Position numbers and translations under genes: made by a program. A model generated the notes under the pieces. It made no database searches, was not told where the DNA came from, and worked only from the letters and a program-made list of their open reading frames with translations. Positions 44,836 to 54,562 of a DNA stretch of 54,685 nt are shown here, one piece after another; position 1 is the stretch's first letter, and each line of letters starts with the position of its first letter. Origin of the DNA: Williamwhitmania sp. (GTDB lineage: Bacteria > Bacteroidota > Bacteroidia > Bacteroidales > Williamwhitmaniaceae); the NCBI GenBank assembly GCA_035529935.1, contig DATKVT010000209.1, positions 1-54,685 on the forward strand. Direction: 5' to 3'.

Positions 44836-46743
44836 CTATTGCGGATTACTCCAATGAAGATGGTTGTTGCTGAGTGTTAGCTTCTCATGGTCAAGTAGCC
44901 AACGAATAACTTTGGTGGTTTTATCTGAAGGAAATGCAAGGCTATCGGTTAGTTCCTCCACCGTTTGGCTTTTTGCAGCAAGGGCATCCTTAATTCCATT
45001 GAGGATGTTGTCGAATTCAACCTTGCTGAGGTCTATCTCGTTGCGCTGCTTGCATACATCGCACAGCCCACAGCGGTAGCTTGTATTTTCACCAAAGTAG
45101 GAGAGCAGCTGCTGGCTTCGGCATTTGGTAGTTGTCTCAGCATACTGAAGCATGGCTTCAATTCTGCCCTGGTAGCGTGTTTTGCGGTTCAGGTAGCTCT
45201 CTGGAGAGATGCGCAGGTTTTTATCGTCAAGCCGTTCCTCCTGCATAATCAGTAATGGAGTCCTTTTTTGTTGAAAGTAGCTAACAACGTGCAACTTATC
45301 AAGCATTTTTATCAACTCCTTCATCTCCAAACCTGTAATGCTTGCGCGCTTTGCAAGCGTATCTTCCTCTATTCTCACAAATCCGGAGAATAGGCCAGGG
45401 TAGGTTCTCAGCAGGAGCTTAATAACTTTGTCGAGGGCGGGGTTTGTTACCTGCAACTTGTAAAGCTCATTACGCTCCATAATAAACATCAACCTAGAGG
45501 GGTTGTCAATCTCTTCGGTTAGTTCGAGGTAACCCTCCATCTCCAAAATCTTGAGCGAGTTGAATGCTCTGAGTGCATTTAGCTTGTATGAGGATGCGAA
45601 ATTTTGCAACTTAAAGTCGTGGACCGTCTCTTTCCCTCCGCCTAGGGGTAGCTGCAGGTAGTTACCCAGCGCATGGTAGGTGCTCTTTACCTCCTCAATG
45701 GGAGGGAAGGTGGTTTCAATCCGTTGTTTTAACTTTAGCTTGTCGCTAGGGCTATAGAGCAAAATGGCAAAGGCGGTTTTCTCATCACGGCCTGCTCTTC
45801 CTGCCTCCTGGAAATAGGCTTCTGGAGAATCGGGCAAGTCGGTGTGGACAACAAATCGCACGTCCGACTTATCGATGCCCATGCCAAAGGCGTTGGTAGA
45901 TACCATGATTCGGATTTTTCCCTGCTTCCACTGATCCTGCTTAATACTTCGGGCGTCGGAACCTAGCCCAGCGTGGTAGTAATCGGCGGAGAACCCATGG
46001 CTGACCAACAGCTCAGCCATGTCCTTTGCCGACTGGCGATTCCGTACATACACCACACCGCTGCCGGGGATTTTCTCCACCAATTTAACAAGCAATTTTG
46101 GCTTATCTTCGGTTTCCCTTACTACATAAATTAGGTTCTTTCGCTCAAAACTTTTTTTCAACAAATTCTTCTTGCTGAATTGGAGCCTTTCCTGAATATC
46201 GATGGACACCTCTGGCGTTGCAGTAGCGGTGAGGGCTAGGATAGGAACATTAGGTATATAGCTCCTTATCTCCGCAATCTTCATATAGCTGGGTCGAAAA
46301 TCATAACCCCACTGCGAGATGCAGTGTGCCTCGTCTACCGCGAGGAGGTTTACATTCATTCCCTTCAACTTGTCGGTAAAAAGTCTGGTACCCAGCCGTT
46401 CGGGCGATAGGTAAAGGAATTTGTAATCCATGGTAGCCGCTTTTTCCAGCACGTTGTCAATTTCGCGACGGCTCATGCCAGAGTGCACAGCTAATGCCTT
46501 AATACCCTTTTTTGCAAGGCTTTCTACCTGATCCTTCATTAGGGCAATGAGAGGCGTGATTACGAGACAAATACCCTCCTTGGCTAACGCTGGAACCTGA
46601 AAGCAGATGGATTTACCCCCGCCAGTTGGCAGCAGGGCAAGGGTGTCGTTGCCATCGTATACCGACTGAATTATCTCCTCCTGAAGAGGACGAAAAGAGG
46701 CGTAACCCCAGTAGCGTAATAGTATTTGGTTGAAGTTGTCCAT
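44836..46743 (-). CDS. recQ: RecQ-family ATP-dependent DNA helicase
   Basis: A 3'-5' helicase for recombination and fork repair, 635 residues. Walker A LLPTGGGKSICFQVPAL (motif I) and the DEAH box in VDEAHCISQWGYDFRPSY are clear, followed by LTATATP, GMGIDKSDVRFVVH and QEAGRAGRD. A RecQ zinc cluster (Cys in KCRSQQLLSYFGE and YRCGLCDVCKQR) and a winged-helix region follow. No HRDC domain is evident at the C-terminus. First gene of the operon. The promoter -7 box ends only 6 bases before the ATG, predicting an almost leaderless message. Confidence 0.95.
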   Translation of the reverse strand: MDNFNQILLRYWGYASFRPLQEEIIQSVYDGNDTLALLPTGGGKSICFQVPALAKEGICLVITPLIALMKDQVESLAKKGIKALAVHSGMSRREIDNVLEKAATMDYKFLYLSPERLGTRLFTDKLKGMNVNLLAVDEAHCISQWGYDFRPSYMKIAEIRSYIPNVPILALTATATPEVSIDIQERLQFSKKNLLKKSFERKNLIYVVRETEDKPKLLVKLVEKIPGSGVVYVRNRQSAKDMAELLVSHGFSADYYHAGLGSDARSIKQDQWKQGKIRIMVSTNAFGMGIDKSDVRFVVHTDLPDSPEAYFQEAGRAGRDEKTAFAILLYSPSDKLKLKQRIETTFPPIEEVKSTYHALGNYLQLPLGGGKETVHDFKLQNFASSYKLNALRAFNSLKILEMEGYLELTEEIDNPSRLMFIMERNELYKLQVTNPALDKVIKLLLRTYPGLFSGFVRIEEDTLAKRASITGLEMKELIKMLDKLHVVSYFQQKRTPLLIMQEERLDDKNLRISPESYLNRKTRYQGRIEAMLQYAETTTKCRSQQLLSYFGENTSYRCGLCDVCKQRNEIDLSKVEFDNILNGIKDALAAKSQTVEELTDSLAFPSDKTTKVIRWLLDHEKLTLSNNHLHWSNPQ

Positions 46744-46749
46744 TAATCA

Positions 46750-46781
46750 CAAATGTAGGGTTTAACCACAACTTGAGCAAG
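46750..46781 (-). promoter_or_regulatory. Promoter of the recQ operon
   Basis: Minus strand: exact -7 box TACATTTG (46750-46757) and CTTG at 46778-46781, 20 bases apart. Transcription should begin at or near the recQ ATG. Confidence 0.6.
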
Positions 46782-46900
46782 AAGGATCAAGTGTTAAAAA
46801 TAGTTATTTTGGGTTGACTCCAAGGCCTTTTATGTCAAGGAGGAAAATGCTTTGCGTATTTTTTTGTACTTTAGCGCAATTTTTAACAAAAACGCTACCC

Positions 46901-48370
46901 ATGTCATTCCTTAACGAAAAGTTGGTGGGCGAAGGGCTAACCTTTGATGATGTTCTTTTAGTTCCTGCCTATTCAGAAGTTTTGCCTCGAGATGTAAGCG
47001 TTGCTACTCGCTTTAGTAGAAACATTGAGTTAAATGCTCCAATTGTTTCTGCTGCAATGGATACCGTTACCGAAGCGGCTTTAGCCATTGCCATTGCAAG
47101 AGAAGGTGGAATAGGTGTTGTCCACAAAAACATGAGCATTGAAAAGCAGGCGGCCCATGTTCGTATGGTGAAACGTGCTGAGAATGGGATGATTTACGAT
47201 CCTATCACCATCAATAAGGATGCCAATGTTGGCGATGCTCTCACCCTAATGCGAGACTATAAGATTGGTGGAATTCCGGTCGTTGATGAAGCTAAACGGT
47301 TAATTGGCATTGTAACCAACCGCGACCTTCGCTTTCAGGAGGATATGAAGCGTCCGATTACTGAAATAATGACCAAGGATAATGTCATTACTACTGGTCC
47401 GGGAACCGATTTGTCACGGGCCTCTGCTATACTACAGCGGCATAAGATTGAAAAGCTTCCGGTGGTTGACGAAAACAATAAGCTGGTTGGGCTGCTAACC
47501 TATAAAGATATAACCAAAATTAAAGATAATCCAAGCGCTAGCAAGGATAGCAAAGGGCGTTTGCGCGTTGCTGGTGGTGTAGGGGTTACCTTCGACACCA
47601 TGCTTAGAGTTGATGCGCTAGTTGAAGCACAGGTAGATGCCATTGTGATTGACACCGCTCATGGTCATAGCATGGGAGTGGTGAATATGCTGAAAGAAGT
47701 TAAGGCAAAGTATCCACATATCGATGTGGTGGTGGGGAATATTGCAACAGCAGAAGCAGCCATTATGCTTGCTAAGGCTGGTGCTGACGCAGTTAAGGTG
47801 GGCATTGGTCCTGGATCAATTTGTACCACTAGGGTTATTGCTGGTGTTGGGGTGCCACAGCTTACCGCAGTTTACGATGTTGCCAATGCGCTTAAGGGAA
47901 CTGGCGTTCCTGTTATTGCCGATGGTGGAATAAGATATTCGGGCGATATTGTTAAAGCACTAGCCGCCGGAGCCGACACAATCATGGCTGGTTCCCTTTT
48001 TGCAGGAACGGAGGAGTCACCCGGCGAAACCATTATTTACAACGGAAGGAAGTTTAAGTCCTACCGGGGTATGGGGTCTGTGGAGGCAATGCAGCTGGGC
48101 TCTAAGGATAGGTATTTCCAAGATGTGGAGGATGATATAAGTAAGCTTGTACCGGAGGGAATTGCTGCACGCGTTCCATACAAGGGTATGCTGGCTGAAG
48201 TTTTCTACCAGATGATTGGTGGGTTGAGGGCCGGCATGGGATACTGCGGTTCACCGAACATTCCGGCGTTAAAGGAGGCAAAGTTTGTAAGGATTACCAA
48301 CTCAGGAATAATGGAAAGTCACCCACACGATGTGACCATTACGCGTGAAGCTCCAAACTATTCAAGATAG
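46901..48370 (+). CDS. guaB: Inosine-5'-monophosphate dehydrogenase
   Basis: Oxidises IMP to XMP with NAD, the committed step to GMP, in the cytoplasm. 489 residues. N-terminal [20 protein letters not shown], two CBS domains (about 95-205) inserted in the TIM barrel, GGVGVTFD, and the catalytic loop GPGSICTTR with Cys308. The frame stays open for 29 codons upstream (to 46814), but ATG 46901 gives the standard start. With purA at 4-5 kb both branches from IMP are in this window. The chaperone gene starts 60 bases after it on the same strand and may be cotranscribed. Confidence 0.97.
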   Translation: MSFLNEKLVGEGLTFDDVLLVPAYSEVLPRDVSVATRFSRNIELNAPIVSAAMDTVTEAALAIAIAREGGIGVVHKNMSIEKQAAHVRMVKRAENGMIYDPITINKDANVGDALTLMRDYKIGGIPVVDEAKRLIGIVTNRDLRFQEDMKRPITEIMTKDNVITTGPGTDLSRASAILQRHKIEKLPVVDENNKLVGLLTYKDITKIKDNPSASKDSKGRLRVAGGVGVTFDTMLRVDALVEAQVDAIVIDTAHGHSMGVVNMLKEVKAKYPHIDVVVGNIATAEAAIMLAKAGADAVKVGIGPGSICTTRVIAGVGVPQLTAVYDVANALKGTGVPVIADGGIRYSGDIVKALAAGADTIMAGSLFAGTEESPGETIIYNGRKFKSYRGMGSVEAMQLGSKDRYFQDVEDDISKLVPEGIAARVPYKGMLAEVFYQMIGGLRAGMGYCGSPNIPALKEAKFVRITNSGIMESHPHDVTITREAPNYSR

Positions 48371-48430
48371 ACAAAGAAATAGAATTGCTTTTTTCTCGTT
48401 TTGGGAAGAAAGAAAAGCTTTATTAGCCTT

Positions 48431-50389
48431 ATGCTGAAAAAATTTGTTGCCCTTTCAATGTTCACCTTCTGCCTGATTGGCATCGCCAGTTCACAGCCGT
48501 TAGATAAGGTGGCATTAACCATTAATGGAAAGCCAATCACCTTGGCCGAGTTTAACTACCTGTTCAGCAAAAACAGGGATGTCAAGGCATCGGTTGATAG
48601 TGCACAGGTTGCCGATTATGTCAACCTTTTTGTGAACTACAAGTTGAAGGTTGAAGACGCTTTGGCCCAGAAGCTCGACACAGCCTCCTCATTTAAAGTT
48701 GAACTTGCCTGTTACCGCAAGCAGCTGGCGGCTCCATATCTTACCGATACTACTGTTGATCAGGAGGTGCTGCATGAAGCATACAACCACATGCTTTTCG
48801 ACGTTAGGGCGTCGCACATCCTCATTCCGCTAAAGGCCGATGCTACCCCCGCCGATACGCTTGCTGCCTACACAAAGGCAATGGAGGTTAGGAAGCTTGT
48901 TCTAGAGAATCGTCCTTTCGATTCTTTAGCAGTGGCATACTCCGGCGATCCTTCCGCCAAGCATAACGGCGGCGACCTTGGATTTTTTACAGCATTTAGA
49001 ATGGTCTATCCTTTCGAGGATGCAGCCTACAAACTTAAGGTGGGTGAAGTCTCCCCGCCAGTTCGTACTCGTTTTGGATACCATATTATAAAGGTTACCG
49101 ATAGGCGTCCGGCCAGAGGTGAGGTTAGGGTGGCGCACATTATGGTGATGGTTCCCAAGGGTGCTACTGCTCATGAGTGGAGCAGTGCACGTGCTAAGAT
49201 CGACGACATTCGCGATTCGGTGATGTATGGTGCCGACTTTGCCAAGATGGCCTCTACATACTCCGACGATAAGGGTACTGCTAAAAATGGTGGCGAGATT
49301 GCTCCATTTGGCATTGGACGCGTTATCCCTCCTTTTGAAGATGCTGCGTTTGCTTTGACATACGTGGGCGAGGTTAGCCAGCCTGTACAAACGCCCTACG
49401 GTTGGCATATCATCAAGCTGCTGGAGAAATATCCCACACCCTCCTTCGATGAGGTTCGACAGAAAATAAAGGAAGGCATCAGCCGCGACGAGCGCAGCGC
49501 TGCGGGGAGAGAGGCTTTTGTTGAGCAATTGAAAAAAGATTATAGCTACAAAGCTGACCTTAAGAACGCGTTGGCGGTTATTAACCTAATTGACTCCTCT
49601 TTTGCCACTAAAACTTGGAGCGCTCAGGTTGCAAAACGTATGTCCAAACCAGTATTCTCCTTCAGCAAGAAAAAGTTTACCCAATACCAGTTGGCACAAT
49701 ACCTGTCGGGTCATGAGGGGAGTATGCCAACGAATAGGACCTCCTTTGCAAATGAAATGGTAAATGCTATGGCCAACGATAGCCTGCTTGCCTATGAATC
49801 ATCGAAGCTTGAGAGTAAATACCCGCATTTTCGTTTTCTCATGAAAGAATACCACGATGGCATTTTACTCTTCGATATTTCTACCCGCTTGGTTTGGAAT
49901 AAGGCTTCTGACGATACCGTAGGCTTACGTCAATTCTATCTCGAGAACAAGACAAATTACATTCAACCTTTGGTGGAACATGCTGCCATTGCGGTGTATT
50001 CCGATTCTACCTTAGCTTATGGGGCTAAGCATGTTGTGGATTCAATTGGTTTCGCTCATATTGTTGTCGATTCGTTAAAAAAATCCTTTGGTAAGGCTCT
50101 CAAGCCGGTGAATTTTGCCAGCGGCTGGTATCGTCCTGCTGATCATGTTTTATTGTCGAAGCTGCCGGTTGGGCAAGGAGTTTTTGTTGTATGTAAGAAA
50201 AATGCATCTCCGGCACTTGTGGTTATCGATGGTGTGAAGCAGAATTACCTACCTGACCTAAATGAAGTTAAGGGTATGGTTACCTCCGATTATCAGGAAA
50301 AACTTGATAAGGAGTGGGTTAAGCAGCTAAGGGCAAAATATCCAGTCCTAATTAATTGGGCTGTTTTGAAAACCCTCATAAAGAAATAG
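48431..50389 (+). CDS. Periplasmic peptidyl-prolyl isomerase with two parvulin domains
   Basis: A 652-residue exported protein. Signal peptide 1-21, a SurA-like N-terminal helical region (25-115), and two parvulin domains (about 125-225 and 230-335). Both keep hallmark segments: RASHILIP, GGDLGFF and GYHIIKV in the first; RVAHIMVM, GGEIAPFG and GWHIIKL in the second. About 310 C-terminal residues without a recognised domain follow. It probably chaperones outer-membrane proteins crossing the periplasm. ATG 48431 is preferred over the in-frame ATG at 48401, which would spoil the signal peptide. First of three consecutive SurA/PpiC-type genes. Confidence 0.9.
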   Translation: MLKKFVALSMFTFCLIGIASSQPLDKVALTINGKPITLAEFNYLFSKNRDVKASVDSAQVADYVNLFVNYKLKVEDALAQKLDTASSFKVELACYRKQLAAPYLTDTTVDQEVLHEAYNHMLFDVRASHILIPLKADATPADTLAAYTKAMEVRKLVLENRPFDSLAVAYSGDPSAKHNGGDLGFFTAFRMVYPFEDAAYKLKVGEVSPPVRTRFGYHIIKVTDRRPARGEVRVAHIMVMVPKGATAHEWSSARAKIDDIRDSVMYGADFAKMASTYSDDKGTAKNGGEIAPFGIGRVIPPFEDAAFALTYVGEVSQPVQTPYGWHIIKLLEKYPTPSFDEVRQKIKEGISRDERSAAGREAFVEQLKKDYSYKADLKNALAVINLIDSSFATKTWSAQVAKRMSKPVFSFSKKKFTQYQLAQYLSGHEGSMPTNRTSFANEMVNAMANDSLLAYESSKLESKYPHFRFLMKEYHDGILLFDISTRLVWNKASDDTVGLRQFYLENKTNYIQPLVEHAAIAVYSDSTLAYGAKHVVDSIGFAHIVVDSLKKSFGKALKPVNFASGWYRPADHVLLSKLPVGQGVFVVCKKNASPALVVIDGVKQNYLPDLNEVKGMVTSDYQEKLDKEWVKQLRAKYPVLINWAVLKTLIKK

Positions 50390-50435
50390 GATAGACCTGT
50401 TTAACTTCGTTACTTTGAGCTTTGATTCATAATTA

Positions 50436-51299
50436 ATGCATTCTGATGTGAAAAATGTTTTTGTAGGAATAGTGCTATTCTCTTTACTGGCTAGCTGTAG
50501 CCTTTTTACGAGGAAATCGGTGGAAAAACCAATTGCCCGTGCCTATGGGAAGGACCTTTTTCTATCCCAAATTTTGGAGATTTTCCCCAAAGGAATCAGT
50601 AAGGAGGATAGTATTCAGTTCTTGAAAAACTATACCGAGAGTTGGGTTAAAAGGCAAGTGACCTTGCAAAAAGCGGAGGCCAATCTCACTACTTCGCAAA
50701 AGAACGTCGACCATCTGCTGGATGATTATCGCACCTCGTTGCTTATTTACAAGTATGAGCAGATGTTTATCCAGCAAAAGTTGGATACCGTGATCACCAA
50801 TCAGGAAGTGACGGATTTTTATAACAACAATAAGAGTAACTTGGTGCTCTTGAATTCCATTGTAAAAGCGCTATACATCAAGTTGAAAAATAACTCTCCT
50901 GTACTTGAGAAAGTAAAGGCTATTTATCGCTCGAACAAGAGTGAAGACATTAAGCAGTTGGACGATTTATGTCTTCAGGGAGCCGAAAAGTACGATTACT
51001 TTAACGAGCAGTGGGTTCCTTTTAGTTTGGTGTTGAAAGAGATTCCTTACCAACCCGATAATCAGGAGGATTTTTTACGGCGCAACCAAAATTTGGAGTT
51101 TAAAGATAGCCTGAATACCTATCTTGTGAACATAAAGGACTACAAAATGAAGGGCGAAGTTGCCCCATTAGAGTATGAGGAAGAGAATATTAGGATGATT
51201 ATTCTGAACCAGCGCAAGCAGGTTCTGATTAAAGATTTGGAGTCGAAAATTTACAATGAGGCTCTAAACCATGGACAATTTAAAGTATTTGTACAATAG
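50436..51299 (+). CDS. SurA-like lipoprotein lacking a parvulin domain
   Basis: A 287-residue lipoprotein: hydrophobic signal ending in LLASC, Cys 21. The Lys/Gln-rich helical region that follows (about 37-130, including WVKRQVTLQKAEANL and an LLDDYRTSLLIYKYE segment) resembles SurA N-terminal helices. No parvulin signature is visible: no SHIL-, GG-LG- or GYHI-like segment. It lies between two parvulin chaperone genes (46 bases before, 8 after), so it probably works with them at a membrane. Function unknown; the family link is by pattern and context. Confidence 0.75.
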   Translation: MHSDVKNVFVGIVLFSLLASCSLFTRKSVEKPIARAYGKDLFLSQILEIFPKGISKEDSIQFLKNYTESWVKRQVTLQKAEANLTTSQKNVDHLLDDYRTSLLIYKYEQMFIQQKLDTVITNQEVTDFYNNNKSNLVLLNSIVKALYIKLKNNSPVLEKVKAIYRSNKSEDIKQLDDLCLQGAEKYDYFNEQWVPFSLVLKEIPYQPDNQEDFLRRNQNLEFKDSLNTYLVNIKDYKMKGEVAPLEYEEENIRMIILNQRKQVLIKDLESKIYNEALNHGQFKVFVQ

Positions 51300-51307
51300 A
51301 GGAAAAA

Positions 51308-52666
51308 ATGATGAATAGAGTTACAAAGTTGTTTGTAGGATTTAGCGCCATTGCGTTAGTCTCCTTTTCGCCAAAAGCCTTTTCGCAAAAGGTAATCGTT
51401 GACCAAGTAGTAGCCGTTGTAGGGTCAGACGCCATTCTTGCTTCCGATGTTGAACAGGAGATACTTCAAATGCGTGCCGAGGGTATCCCCGTGAACGATA
51501 ATACTCGTTGTGAGGTTTTGGAAAATCTGATGACGCAAAAAATACTTCTCAACCAATCCAGAATCGACTCTGTTTTTCCAAGCGAATCGCAGGTAGAGTC
51601 ACAGCTAGAGCAACGTCTTAGCTATTTCTCCAATCAGCTGGGGTCTCAAAAGGCGATTGAAGATTACTTCAAGAAATCGATTTACGAGATTAAGGCGGAC
51701 TTGAAGGAGAGCCTACGGGATCAAATTCAAACGCAGCAAATGCAGGCTAAAATTACGGATAAGGTTACTATTACACCGTCTGAGGTGAAGGCTTTTTATA
51801 AGTCGATGCCCGTGGATAGCTTGCCAATGATAAACCTCCAGTATGAGATTGAGCAGATTGTAAAATATCCATCCGAGGCCTCCCAGGCTAAGTTTGAGGT
51901 GAAGCAGAAGCTGCTTGCGCTGCGTCAGCGTATTTTAAATGGTGAAAAATTTGCAACTCTCGCCATTTTATATTCCGAAGACCCGGGATCTGCCAAAAGA
52001 GGTGGAGAATTGGGCTTTCGATCGAGAGGCGAATTGGTTAAGCCCTTTGCCGATGTAGCGTTTAACCTGAAGGTAGGTCAGGTTTCACAGATTGTGGAGA
52101 CAGAGTATGGCTATCACATCATACAGCTCATTGAAAAGAAGGGTGACAAGGTAAATGTTCGTCATATTCTCATGAAACCCACTTTCTCCCCAGACGATGA
52201 GATTAAGGTTCAGCAAAACCTTGACAGTATTGCAACCGCCATTCGCCAGGATAGCATTACCTTTGAAAATGCAGCTCGCAAGTATTCGGACGATAAGAAC
52301 ACAAACCTCAACGGAGGCATCATGGTAAATCCGCAAACCGGTTCCTTCCGGTTTGAGAAGGATCAGCTAATGCCAGCTGACTACTTCGCCATTAAGGAGT
52401 TGAAGGAGGGAGAGGTTTCAAACGCCTTTGAGTCGAGGGACGAATTGGCCAACATGGTATACAAGATTGTTACCGTAAAGAAAATTATACCAGCCCATCG
52501 TGCAAACATCAAGGATGACTACGATGTGATTCAAGCAATTGCTCTGCGTAAGCGCCAGCATGAGTTTTTTCTTAACTGGCTCAGTCAGAAGAAGAAAACC
52601 ATGTTTATTCGCATAGATCCACAGTTTGCTAAATGTAACTTCCGTCAGGAAGGCTGGGTAAAATAA
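51308..52666 (+). CDS. surA: SurA-type periplasmic chaperone / peptidyl-prolyl isomerase
   Basis: A 452-residue exported protein. Signal peptide 1-27 (ends in AFSQ), a SurA N-terminal domain (about 30-165) with VDQVVAVVGSDAILASDVEQ and LENLMTQKILLNQ, then two parvulin domains (about 175-275 and 282-385). The first lacks the usual His of the HIL motif (it reads LQYEIEQIV) but keeps GGELGFRSRGELVKPF and GYHIIQL. The second has VRHILMKP. In SurA the first parvulin domain is often inactive and serves peptide binding. Two ATGs are adjacent at 51308 and 51311, with GAGGA a few bases upstream. It likely folds outer-membrane beta-barrels. Confidence 0.92.
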   Translation: MMNRVTKLFVGFSAIALVSFSPKAFSQKVIVDQVVAVVGSDAILASDVEQEILQMRAEGIPVNDNTRCEVLENLMTQKILLNQSRIDSVFPSESQVESQLEQRLSYFSNQLGSQKAIEDYFKKSIYEIKADLKESLRDQIQTQQMQAKITDKVTITPSEVKAFYKSMPVDSLPMINLQYEIEQIVKYPSEASQAKFEVKQKLLALRQRILNGEKFATLAILYSEDPGSAKRGGELGFRSRGELVKPFADVAFNLKVGQVSQIVETEYGYHIIQLIEKKGDKVNVRHILMKPTFSPDDEIKVQQNLDSIATAIRQDSITFENAARKYSDDKNTNLNGGIMVNPQTGSFRFEKDQLMPADYFAIKELKEGEVSNAFESRDELANMVYKIVTVKKIIPAHRANIKDDYDVIQAIALRKRQHEFFLNWLSQKKKTMFIRIDPQFAKCNFRQEGWVK

Positions 52667-52683
52667 GTTATTGATTGAGAAAT

Positions 52684-54363
52684 ATGCGGTTTAGCATTCT
52701 TCGCCTCACAGCATTCTTAGTTTTTAGTATTCTTGCATTGCCGCTCTTTTCGCAGGGCGATAATGTGCTAAGCATTGAGCATGCCGATAATGCGTTTGGA
52801 ATGAAAGGTGCCAATGGAGAATCGGTGCAGAAGCTTATTGGCCATGTTCGAATACGGCATATGGGCACGCTTATGCTGTGCGACAGTGCCTACAAGTATA
52901 GCACCGGTATGCTCATTGCTTTCCACAACATTAAGATCATACGTGACGCAGTAACGCTTTATGGAGATCGTTTAACCTACGATGGCAACCAAAAGCAAGG
53001 GGTTGTTACCGGCAAGGAGGTTCGCATGGTTGACGACTCTACCGTGCTGGTGACAACAGCCATAAATTTCAACACCCAGTATAATTGGGCTCAGTACTCA
53101 ACCGGGGGAACCATAACCAGCCCAGATGGAAATTTGGTGAGCCAGTACGGCTCCTACTTTAAGGATGACAAAAAAGCGGTTTTTAAGGGGAAGGTTGTAA
53201 TAGTTTCGGGGGATAGGGTTATAAAAACCGACTCCATAATGTATCTTACCGACTCTAAAACGGTAGTTTTTATTGCTCCTGCAGTGGTTACCACACCGAA
53301 GGAGCAGCTCACCTTCAACCGGGGGAGATACAACAGAGTTACCGGTTTAATGCAGGCCTTTGGCGATGCCAATCTGCTGGATGAGCATCACCGTGAAGTG
53401 TTGGCCGATACCATTAACTACTATAAGGAAAAGGAGCAGGCATTTTTGTATGGTAATGTTCAAGTTGCCGATTCTGCGCGTAAAAACTTTATCCTTGGCG
53501 ATTACGGGTATTTCAACAAAACTCCTCAGGAGATTCTAGTTTCCAAGAAACCGGTGATGGTGTCCGTTTCAGGCGAAAACGATACGATTTTTGTAAAAGC
53601 AGACACCCTAAAGTCGCTGCTTACCTATGGCGAAAAGGGCGACACCATTCACAATGTAATTGCCTTTCATAATGTGCGCTCCTTTGGCAAAGATTTTCAG
53701 TCGAGCTGCGACTCCATGTTCGTTTCGGGAAAGGATTCCACTGTTACCATGTTCCAAGACCCCATCCTTTGGAGCGATAGCACTCAAATAACCTCAACCA
53801 CCATTAAGTTCTTTTCGCACAACAAGAAGATGGTTAAGGCCGAGTTTATCAATGAGCCCTTTATTGCCCAACAGGTGGACAGCAGCAACTTCAACCAGCT
53901 GAAGGGAAAGAATATGACGGCCTACTTTACCGATAATAAGATAACACGGCTCGATGCCATCGGGAATGGGCAAACCGTTTACTACATGGTGGATAAGGAT
54001 ACCGTTGTCGCTGTAAATATTTGCGAAAGCCAAAACCTGTCGCTCTATTTTGCCAATAGCAGAATACGCCAGATCACCTTTCGTGCTAAGCCCGAAAGCC
54101 GCATATTGCCCATAGACAAGCTCGATAAAAGTGATGCTCAGCTTAAGGGGTTTGCATGGAAAGATTCCCTTAGGCCCAAGTCGAGGAATGACATTACCCT
54201 GCGTCATATTCGCTTGGTGGGTGAGAAGATGGCAGTTAGCCCTGAGGTAATACCTGCTGCACAACCGGTAATTAAGCCCGCAGCCGAAGCAAAGAAGCCT
54301 GAGACGCTGCGGGAACTGAGGAGGGAAAGGCGTCGAAAAGAAAAGGGTAAGCTAAAGAAGTAA
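52684..54363 (+). CDS. OstA/LptA-like LPS transport protein
   Basis: A 559-residue exported protein: signal peptide 1-25 (ends in LPLFSQ), then long runs of beta strands of the OstA/LptA fold (for example LIGHVRIRHMGTLMLCDSA, AITLYGDRL-like strands and VVTGKEVRMVDDSTV). It ends in a strongly basic tail (Arg/Lys/Glu-rich, about 535-559). LptA-like proteins bridge the periplasm and carry lipopolysaccharide to the outer membrane; this is about three times longer than E. coli LptA, as usual in Bacteroidota OstA-like proteins. An in-frame TTG at 52675 is possible, but ATG 52684 is better. It follows surA by 17 bases, so it ends the envelope-biogenesis run. Confidence 0.85.
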   Translation: MRFSILRLTAFLVFSILALPLFSQGDNVLSIEHADNAFGMKGANGESVQKLIGHVRIRHMGTLMLCDSAYKYSTGMLIAFHNIKIIRDAVTLYGDRLTYDGNQKQGVVTGKEVRMVDDSTVLVTTAINFNTQYNWAQYSTGGTITSPDGNLVSQYGSYFKDDKKAVFKGKVVIVSGDRVIKTDSIMYLTDSKTVVFIAPAVVTTPKEQLTFNRGRYNRVTGLMQAFGDANLLDEHHREVLADTINYYKEKEQAFLYGNVQVADSARKNFILGDYGYFNKTPQEILVSKKPVMVSVSGENDTIFVKADTLKSLLTYGEKGDTIHNVIAFHNVRSFGKDFQSSCDSMFVSGKDSTVTMFQDPILWSDSTQITSTTIKFFSHNKKMVKAEFINEPFIAQQVDSSNFNQLKGKNMTAYFTDNKITRLDAIGNGQTVYYMVDKDTVVAVNICESQNLSLYFANSRIRQITFRAKPESRILPIDKLDKSDAQLKGFAWKDSLRPKSRNDITLRHIRLVGEKMAVSPEVIPAAQPVIKPAAEAKKPETLRELRRERRRKEKGKLKK

Positions 54364-54562
54364 TCTCCCTATTCCTCTATTATTTTAATTTCAGCTGCGC
54401 TGTTGGTAGTGTTATTACCTGAGGATAAGTTCTAGTGCTGGGCAACTTGGCTGCATATTCTGCAGTCATTGTTTCTTCCAATCGAAAAACCATTAACTTT
54501 GGTAGTAACCTATAGCTCTTAGCCATGACAAAAAATGCCATAAAAAGAATTGAATTAGGCAT
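54364..54562. other. Intergenic between the LptA-like gene and an insertion-sequence end
   Basis: No gene is recognised. If the transposase fragment to the right belongs to a complete element, its terminal inverted repeat should lie in this stretch, but it could not be identified without the other end. A 60-codon open frame on the minus strand here is not called. Confidence 0.4.

Noticed and set aside
46814-46900. N-terminal extension of GuaB
   Set aside because: The added 29 residues resemble no IMP dehydrogenase N-terminus, and the standard start [12 protein letters not shown] lies at 46901.
54380-54562. 60-codon minus-strand frame directly after the transposase stop
   Set aside because: It begins right after that stop with no start signal; composition and lack of family features suggest chance, possibly within the end of the insertion sequence.
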